Origin: Candidatus Parcubacteria bacterium
GTDB taxonomy: Bacteria; Patescibacteriota; Minisyncoccia; Phycocordibacterales; SBAW01
Length of the DNA stretch: 21,939 bases
Direction of reading: 5' to 3'
Assembly (NCBI GenBank): GCA_014379165.1
Contig: JACMMG010000047.1
Coordinates: 1-21,939, forward strand
In this document: piece after piece, positions 13,262-20,500 of the stretch
Numbering within the stretch: the stretch's first letter is position 1
How the letters are laid out: each line of letters begins with the position of its first letter
Position numbers and translations under genes: made by a program
The notes under the pieces: model-generated
Databases searched by the model: none
Told to the model about the DNA's origin: nothing
What the model saw: the letters and a program-made list of their open reading frames with translations, nothing else

Positions 13262-14113
13262 TTATTCGTGTTCGCTTGAAATCTTGCCCTTGTAGGTGCG
13301 CAGTTCATGCAAGAAGCGCTTCGCTTCTTCTTTTGTTGGCGGTTTGCCGTGCCATTGGTAGTCGAATTCTATTTCTTTTATCCCCTTGCCCGGAATGGTG
13401 TGCGCGATAATAACTGTGGGCCGCTCATAAATAGCTTGTGCTTCTTCTATAGCATCGACAAATTGCCGCACGTTGTGACCGTCTACTTCAATAACATGCC
13501 AATTAAACGCTTCGTACTTACCTTTTAGATTCTCAAGCGGCATCACGTGTTCGGTCATGCCGTTAATCTGTATATTATTGCGGTCTATGACCGCCGTGAG
13601 ATTGGCAAGTTTATTATTGCCTGCAAACATTGCCGCTTCCCAGGTATTGCCGGCATCCTGTTCGCCGTCGCTCATAAGGCAATACACGCGGAATTTCTTT
13701 TTATCCATACGTGCACCATAGGCATAGCCAGCCGCCTGGCCGAGCCCGCTTCCAAGCGGTCCTGAAGTTGTTTCAACCCCCGGGAGTTTTTCGCGCTCAG
13801 GGTGCCCTTGCAAACGAGTGCCAAATTTACGCAGGGTTAGACACTCTTCTACAGGAAAATACCCCGCGTGCGCCATCGCCGCATAACGTACCGGAGTAAT
13901 ATGACCATTTGAAAGAATTAGTCGGTCGCGCTCAGTCCACGTGGGGTTTTTGGGATCGTGGCTAAGAATATAGAAATAGAAAGCGGCAAAAATATCCGCC
14001 ATACCCAAAGGCCCGGCCGTATGGCCGCTCCCTGCCGCGACAAGCATTTCAATAATCGTCTCGCGTATTGCCCGCGCATGCATTTCTATTTCTTGTACTT
14101 TCTCTTCAAACAT
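13262..14113 (-). CDS. tktN: Transketolase, N-terminal subunit (ThDP pyrophosphate-binding domain)
   Basis: A 283-residue protein binding the diphosphate end of ThDP. It shows GSGHTAGPLG (28-37), RDRLILSNGHITPVRYAAMA, GPLGSGLGQAAGYA and the metal/ThDP motif SDGEQDAGNTWEAAMFAGNNKLANLTAVIDRNN. I choose ATG 14113 (MFEEKVQEIE), overlapping the rpe stop by 8 bases; the frame extends to TTG 14149 without homology. The 35 bases after its TAA separate it from tktC. Splitting transketolase into two adjacent genes is common in archaea and in several bacterial lineages, including CPR. The two products should form a heterotetramer-like complex. Confidence 0.94.
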   Translation of the reverse strand: MFEEKVQEIEMHARAIRETIIEMLVAAGSGHTAGPLGMADIFAAFYFYILSHDPKNPTWTERDRLILSNGHITPVRYAAMAHAGYFPVEECLTLRKFGTRLQGHPEREKLPGVETTSGPLGSGLGQAAGYAYGARMDKKKFRVYCLMSDGEQDAGNTWEAAMFAGNNKLANLTAVIDRNNIQINGMTEHVMPLENLKGKYEAFNWHVIEVDGHNVRQFVDAIEEAQAIYERPTVIIAHTIPGKGIKEIEFDYQWHGKPPTKEEAKRFLHELRTYKGKISSEHE

Positions 14114-14825
14114 TGCTCGCGCCCGCCTTGGTATGGTTGGCTGTTGCAATTATCTCACGTATCGCAACCTTTACATCGGGCTGCGAGAGGATAAGTGAGC
14201 CTGCAATAAGGCGGTTAATGCCAGCATCCACAAGTTTTTGTATATTTTCGAACCGAACACCGCCGTCGATCGTAAGCGAAAGCGTGGGGTATGCCGCGCG
14301 CAGCTGCGAAATAAGTTCTAGCACGCGCGGATCAAACTGCTGTCCTTGAAAACCGATCTTTTCTACCCCCATTACTTGTACGAAGTCATAGAGGCCTTCA
14401 AACTCCCATAAAGCGTTCGGCGAATCATCGCAGCGCAGTGCAACGCCGAGCGATATGAGCCCCGGACCTTCACCGCGCACGTTTTGCAAATTTAGAAGTG
14501 CTTCTTTGGCGTGCTGGCTTTTTGCATGCACTACAAGGCGGGACGCACCCGCTTGAAGAAAGCGCGGCGCTTCCCGCGCGGCATCTGTAACCATAAGGTC
14601 AAATTCAAAATCAAAATCTTGCCACAGTGGCATGCCGTTGTCTTCGCGCACCAGTTTTTCAAAGCCTTCGGTGTCGTTTTTGCCGTACGGCCATGTACGG
14701 TTGGGAGCAAAGACCCCGTCGACAACATCAATTTGTACGGTCGATACGATGCCTTGCAAACGCGCCAATGTTTCTTCCAATTCTTTATACGAGCTCGGCA
14801 GAATGGCGGGGATTACTTTGATCAT
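14106..14825 (-). CDS. rpe: Ribulose-phosphate 3-epimerase family protein, altered metal site
   Basis: Rpe interconverts ribulose-5-phosphate and xylulose-5-phosphate. The 239-residue TIM-barrel protein shows IPAILPSS near the start, VQIDVVDGVFAPN (30-42), FDLMV (75-79), VVHAKS, VMGVEKIGFQGQQF and LTIDGGVRFENIQKLVDAGINRLIAGSLIL. Canonical enzymes bind metal with two His and two Asp. Here Asp33 and Asp187 are kept, but the His positions are Gln31 and Asp76. Phosphate-binding glycine motifs are present. ATG 14825 begins the homology; the open frame to 15080 overlaps rpiB and was rejected. It lies between rpiB (22 bases) and tktN (8-base overlap), which supports a pentose-phosphate role. Confidence 0.85.
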   Translation of the reverse strand: MIKVIPAILPSSYKELEETLARLQGIVSTVQIDVVDGVFAPNRTWPYGKNDTEGFEKLVREDNGMPLWQDFDFEFDLMVTDAAREAPRFLQAGASRLVVHAKSQHAKEALLNLQNVRGEGPGLISLGVALRCDDSPNALWEFEGLYDFVQVMGVEKIGFQGQQFDPRVLELISQLRAAYPTLSLTIDGGVRFENIQKLVDAGINRLIAGSLILSQPDVKVAIREIIATANHTKAGASNV

Positions 14826-14847
14826 ACATTTATAAAAATTGTTTGTC

Positions 14848-15321
14848 TCAGTTATCGAGTTTGGCAATGCGGCGAACATGACGCTCTTCACCCGAAAACG
14901 GCGTTGCAAGCCAGGTTTCCACTGCCCTTTTTGCTTCTGCTTGGGAAATAAACCGTGCAGCAAGACACAAAACGTTAGCGTTGTTGTGTGCGCGTACTGA
15001 GGCAAGCATGTCGAGCTTGTTGCCAGTGGCGTCAGTTTGATCATGCGCTGTCGGTCCGTAATACACCGCTGCACGCGCACCTTTTATTCTATTTACCGCC
15101 ATCGCCTCACCCTGGCCGGAGGCACCAATGCCGATACCAAACGAGCCGCGTTCGCCCGCGACTTTTGCCCCAAGCGGCATTAAATAATCCGGGTAGTCGT
15201 CTTCGGGTTCGTGCTGCCCTGCTCCCATATCTTCTATCGCAAAGCCGCGCTCAGAGAGAAACGATACGAGCGCTTCTTTTAGTTCATAGCCCGTATGATC
15301 GGACGCTATATATATTTTCAT
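14848..15321 (-). CDS. rpiB: Ribose-5-phosphate isomerase B
   Basis: RpiB interconverts ribose-5-phosphate and ribulose-5-phosphate. The 157-residue protein has ASDHTGYELK (6-15), YPDY, GIGIGASGQGEAMAVNRIKGARAAV (62-86) and RAHNNANVLCLAARF. The Cys of E. coli-type RpiB (CGTGIG) is absent; Glu72 in GQGEA matches the catalytic Glu of the mycobacterial type. Compared with typical RpiB, the loop between AAVYYG and RAHNNAN is about 12 residues longer (PTAHDQTDATGNKLDMLASV). It sits 31 bases after gap and 22 before rpe, all on the same strand. Ends in TGA. Confidence 0.93.
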   Translation of the reverse strand: MKIYIASDHTGYELKEALVSFLSERGFAIEDMGAGQHEPEDDYPDYLMPLGAKVAGERGSFGIGIGASGQGEAMAVNRIKGARAAVYYGPTAHDQTDATGNKLDMLASVRAHNNANVLCLAARFISQAEAKRAVETWLATPFSGEERHVRRIAKLDN

Positions 15322-15352
15322 ACTCTAGCGAAAACTCGAGAAGACGCAGTAC

Positions 15353-16387
15353 TCATATGGAGTGTTTGCCTGCAGCTTTTACGTGCCGAAGTAGCGTGTG
15401 GGCGTACCCCATTTCGTTGTCATACCATGCAAGCACTTTTACTAAATTGCCGCCGACGACTTTTGTAAGTGCCAAATCTGCAATAGAACCATACTGACTT
15501 CCAATAATATCGCTTGAGACCAGCGGTTCTTTGGTTACTGCAAAAATACCTTGCCACCGCACTTCTTGGCTTGCTTCTTCCAGAATTTTATTTACTTCTT
15601 CCACCGTAGTGTCGCGTTTTGAAACAAATGTAATGTCAGCAAGAGAACCGGCAATAACCGGCACGCGTACGGCAATGCCGTCGAACTTCCCCGCAAGCTG
15701 TTCGTATGCCTTGGTAACCGCGATAGCTGCCCCCGTTGTTGAAGGCGACATGTTAGAAGCTCCCGCTCTGCCGCGGCGATAGTCACTTCCTTTAACCGGA
15801 CTGTCGACCATCGACTGAGTTGCAGTATATGCATGTGTGGTATTAAGAAGCGCTTTTTCAATACCAAGCGTTTCATCAAGGATTGCAATTAGCGGACTTG
15901 CTGCATTGGTTGTACAAGATGCATTTGAGGTAACCGAACATGTGCTTAATTTTTCTTCGTTCACACCCACTAAGACCGTTGCAGAGTTTGGCATGCCTGC
16001 CTGCGCAGGCAGGTCGTCTTTAACAGGAGCGGAAATAACCGCATGCCGAGCCCCGGCAGTAATGTGTGCGCTTGCTTTTTCAAAACTGTCAAAGACGCCG
16101 GTCGATTCGACAGCAACGTCTATCTGCAAATCTTTCCACGGCAATTTTGCAGGATCCTTTTCTTGCAAGAATTTTATTTTCTTACCTCCAACAACAAGAT
16201 CTGCTCCCTCTACTTTTACTTCAGCCGGGAAATTTCGGTATACGCTATCGTGCCGCAAAAGATATCCGAGGTTCTCAATATCGCCGAGGTCGTTTATCGC
16301 GACCACCTCGACTTCGGAATCGTTCCATGACGCGCGCAAAAGTGCCCGCCCAATACGCCCGAAACCATTTATCCCTATTCGTATCAT
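15353..16387 (-). CDS. gap: Glyceraldehyde-3-phosphate dehydrogenase
   Basis: GAPDH oxidises glyceraldehyde-3-phosphate to 1,3-bisphosphoglycerate with NAD+ and phosphate. The 344-residue protein has the Rossmann motif INGFGRIGR (6-14), AINDLGD (30-36), the active-site SNASCTTN with Cys158, His185 (TTHAYTATQ), SPSTTGAA and WYDNEMGY. Residues 126-136 (LPAQAGMPNSA) are an insertion relative to ordinary GAPDH, where this region is short (for example APAKD-VPTIV). Part of the insertion is encoded by an 18-bp perfect palindrome. It is the first gene of the gap-rpiB-rpe-tktN-tktC run. An AT-rich stretch (TTTATT) 6 bases before the ATG could act as a weak -10. Ends in TGA. Confidence 0.95.
   Translation of the reverse strand: MIRIGINGFGRIGRALLRASWNDSEVEVVAINDLGDIENLGYLLRHDSVYRNFPAEVKVEGADLVVGGKKIKFLQEKDPAKLPWKDLQIDVAVESTGVFDSFEKASAHITAGARHAVISAPVKDDLPAQAGMPNSATVLVGVNEEKLSTCSVTSNASCTTNAASPLIAILDETLGIEKALLNTTHAYTATQSMVDSPVKGSDYRRGRAGASNMSPSTTGAAIAVTKAYEQLAGKFDGIAVRVPVIAGSLADITFVSKRDTTVEEVNKILEEASQEVRWQGIFAVTKEPLVSSDIIGSQYGSIADLALTKVVGGNLVKVLAWYDNEMGYAHTLLRHVKAAGKHSI
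15996..16013. repeat. 18-bp perfect palindrome inserted in gap
   Basis: CCTGCCTGC (15996-16004) is followed by its exact complement GCAGGCAGG (16005-16013). Read on the coding strand it gives LPAQAG in frame, inside the GAPDH-specific insertion. No second copy was seen in this window. Confidence 0.8.
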
Positions 16388-16415
16388 AGTGTTAATAAAT
16401 CCTTCACTAATTTCC

Positions 16416-16421
16416 TATACT
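16416..16421 (+). promoter_or_regulatory. -10 element (TATACT) of the serine hydrolase gene
   Basis: TATACT lies 11 bases before ATG 16433, predicting a leader of about 5 bases. There is no convincing -35. Confidence 0.4.
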
Positions 16422-16432
16422 GCTATGGTAGC

Positions 16433-17416
16433 ATGGAGCACATGTTAGAAAATGTGCGGGGATGGGGACATGGAATGCTGTGGACTGTACTGTGGTTACT
16501 TATTGGTATAGTGGCGACAATAATATATTTCCATACTCGAACTACTTCTCATCAAGCGTGCTTTGCTGAATATCCTCTTACTAGCCAGTTGCTTGACTGC
16601 GACGAATCTCTCAACACATCTGCCCGTCTGAGCGACCTGGAAAATACGCTGCAGGCGGCCGCACCGGAATACAAGCGGCAAGGTAAAGCCAACCGCATTT
16701 CGATCTGGGTTCGCGATTTAAAAACTTTACACTGGGCAGCAGTCGATGAGTTTGAAACGTATGCGCCTGCGTCGCTCTTTAAGGTTCCGCTCATGATCAC
16801 CTACTTTTCCATCGCGCAGGTCGACCCTTCTATCCTTTCCATTCCTCTTACGTACGAAAAAAACGACATCCTTAATAGCAACAGCCAGAATGTTGTTCCT
16901 CAGAGCAAGCTCGTTGTAGGACAGACCTACACGGTAGAAGCCCTCATTGAGCACATGATCGTCGAATCCGACAACGATGCCACCGCTCTTTTGTTAACGC
17001 ATGTCGACCAAGATGTCTATGCGAATACACTTTTGGAATTGGGCCTCACAATCCCGCAAGACGCAGATGTGCTCGACTTTGTGACGGTAAAAACGTATGC
17101 AAACGTCTATCGCACTTTGTACTATGCTTCATACCTTAATCGCGTCTATTCGCAAAAAGCTCTCGACCTTCTGAGCAAGACAACATTTAGCGGCATTCGC
17201 GAGGTGCTGCCGCCAAGTGTGTCGGTAGCGCATAAATTCGGGGAGCGGGAACTTATGTCAGACGGCAACACGCAGACGTATGAATTTCATGACTGCGGCA
17301 TTGTATATAAGAAAAACCGTCCGTACAGCCTTTGTATTATGACCGAGGGAATGAATACGAAGGACCTTCTCTCTGCCATACAAGAGATCTCAAAACTCAC
17401 ATACGATAGTTTGTAA
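16433..17416 (+). CDS. Membrane-anchored class A beta-lactamase-like serine hydrolase
   Basis: A 327-residue protein with an N-terminal membrane segment (~14-34, MLWTVLWLLIGIVATIIYF) and an extracytoplasmic penicillin-recognising serine-enzyme fold. The active-site motifs are SLFK (Ser114-Lys117), SDN (179-181) and KFG (268-270) in place of KTG. No Glu166-type omega loop is evident, so true beta-lactamase activity is doubtful; a D,D-peptidase or other murein-related esterase role fits better. ATG 16433 was used; ATG 16442 is an alternative. It is alone on the plus strand, divergent from gap, and separated from the convergent surface-protein gene by a symmetric hairpin. Ends in TAA. Confidence 0.85.
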   Translation: MEHMLENVRGWGHGMLWTVLWLLIGIVATIIYFHTRTTSHQACFAEYPLTSQLLDCDESLNTSARLSDLENTLQAAAPEYKRQGKANRISIWVRDLKTLHWAAVDEFETYAPASLFKVPLMITYFSIAQVDPSILSIPLTYEKNDILNSNSQNVVPQSKLVVGQTYTVEALIEHMIVESDNDATALLLTHVDQDVYANTLLELGLTIPQDADVLDFVTVKTYANVYRTLYYASYLNRVYSQKALDLLSKTTFSGIREVLPPSVSVAHKFGERELMSDGNTQTYEFHDCGIVYKKNRPYSLCIMTEGMNTKDLLSAIQEISKLTYDSL

Positions 17417-17472
17417 TTTACAGAGATTCACCGAAAGGATTTCCGGGAAAGATGAGAAAATAGCTCCATATA

Positions 17473-17498
17473 TAAAAGTATGATATATCATACTTTTT
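17473..17498. terminator. Putative bidirectional terminator between convergent genes
   Basis: AAAAGTATGATA (17474-17485) is followed by its exact complement (17486-17497). T-runs end both strands (TTTTT plus, TTTT minus). The stem is AT-rich, so termination may be weak. It lies between the stops at 17416 (plus) and 17517 (minus). Confidence 0.6.
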
Positions 17499-17516
17499 AC
17501 TGGGCTGACGGAGAGG

Positions 17517-20500
17517 TTAGGGAGTGTCGGTAGGTGGAGCGCCGCCGCTATCTCCGCCGCCTGTATCTTCACTGCCGCCCGTGTCACTTCCCGTATCAGG
17601 TGCTTCTTCTCCCCCTTCATCTGCTGGCGCAGGCGGCGTGTCTGTCGGCGGTTCCTCCGCAGGAGGTTCATCGGCCGGCGGTTCGTCTGCTGGCGGGTCA
17701 TCACTCGGAGGTGTTGTCGTACCATTGTCATCTGGCGGCGGTGTGTCTCCACCTCCTCCCCCACCCCCGCCACCGGAGCCTCCCCCTTGGTTATCGAGCA
17801 ACTGTTGAAGCTGGTCTTTCGTGACGCATAAGCCTTCAAGACACAACGTCTTGGTGTTAACGGTGTCGGCATTTACGACCGTAGCGGTTATCGTTTCTGC
17901 AAAGAGGTTTGCAATACCGTTTCCGGTGTCGGCAAGCCACGTTGTCATGCGAGCAAAGATATTTGAGAAGAAGCTTTCTGCAAATGCCTCAGACTCCGGC
18001 GTAGAAGAAGCAGTCGTTGAAGCGATTGTCTGCAGGGTAAGACTCAAGTCTTGAACTGCAGAGACCAGGAATGGGGTGAAACCGGCATAATTGAGGGTCA
18101 ACGTGCCATTGTCATCGGTATAGACAAGACCCGGCATGACCTTCTGCACTTCCTGGGCGAGGAAACCTGTGTGAAGAGCCGAGCCGTTTGGCTCTCCCTT
18201 CCAGTTATACGTTACTGGATTGAGCTTGTTTATAGCATCAAGAGCCGGCGAGAGAGTTTCAATATTCTTTTTCAAGCGTGCATCAGACGTACATGCAATA
18301 CCTGTACCTGGCACTATCCAACACATGTTTGCGTTGGCGCTGGCAAAGACGGCTACTGCCCTGCCGCTTGGGATAGTGTTGTTGCCGACAAAGAGTAAGG
18401 TGGTAGTGGCACCAGAAACGCCGGTTATGGTACTGGTACCGATACCGACGCGGCCGTTGCCGTTAATGCCTCCTACCATAAATGCCGGCGAGGTTGAGCC
18501 ACTGTTAGAAACGATGAACGAAATTGGTTCGGTATCTTGCTCTACAGAAAGCTGGCCCCATGGGGTGGTCGATGCGATGCCTACACGGCCGTTTTGGTTA
18601 ACGCCAGTGACCATGAACGAGGGAGTTGTACTGCCGAGGTTGCCGACAACGAAGGAGATGCGTTCTACATCCTGCTCTACAGAAAGCTGGCCCCATGGGG
18701 TGGTCGATGCGATGCCTACGTTGCCGTTTCGATTAATGCCAGCGACAGTGAAGGAGGCTGTCGTACTACCCGAGTTGCTGATCATAAATGAGTTCAATTC
18801 TGTATCCTGTTCGATGGAGAAGCGCGACCAAGGTGTTGTCGATGCAACACCTATCTTGCCATTGCCGTTGACACCGAGGACAACGAGCGAAGGGCTGGTC
18901 GAGCCGAGGTTGCCAACAACAAAGGAATTCGTTTCTGTTGCTTGTTCAACAGAGAGCCGGCCCCATGGGGTTGAAGAGGCAAGGCCAAAGTTGCCGCCAG
19001 AATTAAAGCGCCCGGCTTCAGCAAGTGTGCCGTTTTGCAATGTGGAGAATACAAGGTCGCCGTTGCCCGTGACATAGTTCTTCGTAAGAATTGAGGTGAT
19101 AGCAGCAGTTGTGGTTCCGTTGGTGAGGTCATTTGCGCGGAACACCAATTGTGAGGCTGTTGAGGTTGCCGAGGCAAGGTTTGAAAGGTAGAGCTGAGCA
19201 GCAGTAGCCCCCGAAGACGTGTTAACGACTTCAAGCTTGCTTTGCGGCGAGGTAGTGCCAATACCGACGTTGCCTGCCGTGGTCATTCGCATGAGCTCCG
19301 TAAATGCTGCACTGCCGTTTTGAGTGCCCCAGGTAATCGCCGCGCCGCTACCGGTAAAATTACGGAGTTCATTACCATATATGCCGAATCCGTATTGAGC
19401 CCCAGACGAAGAATATAAGTGGATTTTGTCTCCTACTGTCTGGGCAAATGTGAGCGCAGCATCTGGAGTCGACGTTCCGATACCCACGTTACCCGCTTGT
19501 GTAACGATAAGATCGGTACGGGTCGAGGAGCCGATGACGAATGACGGCGCGCCTGCAGGAAGAGCATTCGGATTAACTGAGAGTCCGCCCCATGGAGTGG
19601 TTGAGCCAATGCCGACGTTGCCCGCTCCTGTAACAGTTAGGTTTTCTGTACTACTTCCGTTGTTATATACAACCCAATTATTTGTTGCGAATTGAATACC
19701 TGTAAAGTATTCACCTATTGTATTTTTCTGACGATACCCGGTAAAACCATTTCCAACATCTTCTACTGTCATGCGCGTGCCACAACAAACGGTCCCGAAT
19801 ATATGAAGCGGGTCAGCCGGGCTCGTAGTGCCGATGCCGACGTTGCCCGCTTGGGTGACGATAAGATCAGTACGGGCGGAGGAGCCAACGACGAATGACG
19901 GGATGTCCGTAGCGAGATTTGACGTGTCGACGGAAAGTCGGCCCCACGGCGTTGTGGAACCGAGACCGAGGTTGCCATCCGCCATGATACGCATTTTCTC
20001 GGTTAAGCCAGCGGAAGTACTGTTTGTTAAGAATGCCAGGTCTGCATCGACCGCTGATTCAGCGTGACTGGTAAATACGGCTGCAATTTCCGCACCTGTT
20101 GCAACACCTGCGCCGATGTCATAAGTACGAAATTGTAATTCGGCGAGATTGTTGTTTGTTAGGGTGTTGGTATTAAGTATTGCGAGCCCGCGCGCAGCAG
20201 ATTCGGAGAAAGTAGTTGCAGAACTTGATGTCGATACATCTAAAACAGAAAGCGGGTTTGTCGTACCGACACCGACCTTGCCCGACGTTGCAATAAAGAG
20301 ACTTGAGGTGCCGACGGCAGTATTTGTGCCGCTGAAGTAAGCGACCTGGCCTTGGGTCCCGGTTAAGCTGCCGCCCGATGCGTCCGTACCGCAAGAGAGA
20401 ACCCCAGAGGTGCTTGACTTCACATCGCAACTTGCGGCATTAAGTCCGGAGACTATGAGGCTGGTACTCGAAGCAAGACCGTTGACGCTAAGGAGTGCGA

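Noticed and set aside
14826..15080. Longer Rpe starting at 15080
   Set aside because: The extension lies over rpiB in another frame and has no Rpe similarity.
16433..17416. True beta-lactamase (resistance gene)
   Set aside because: KFG replaces KTG and no Glu166-type loop is seen; a housekeeping murein-related enzyme is more likely.
18220..19077. Plus-strand 285-residue frame in the repeat gene
   Set aside because: It is an antisense translation of the repeats (recurrent SCSTESWPHGVV), created by codon bias in the real gene.
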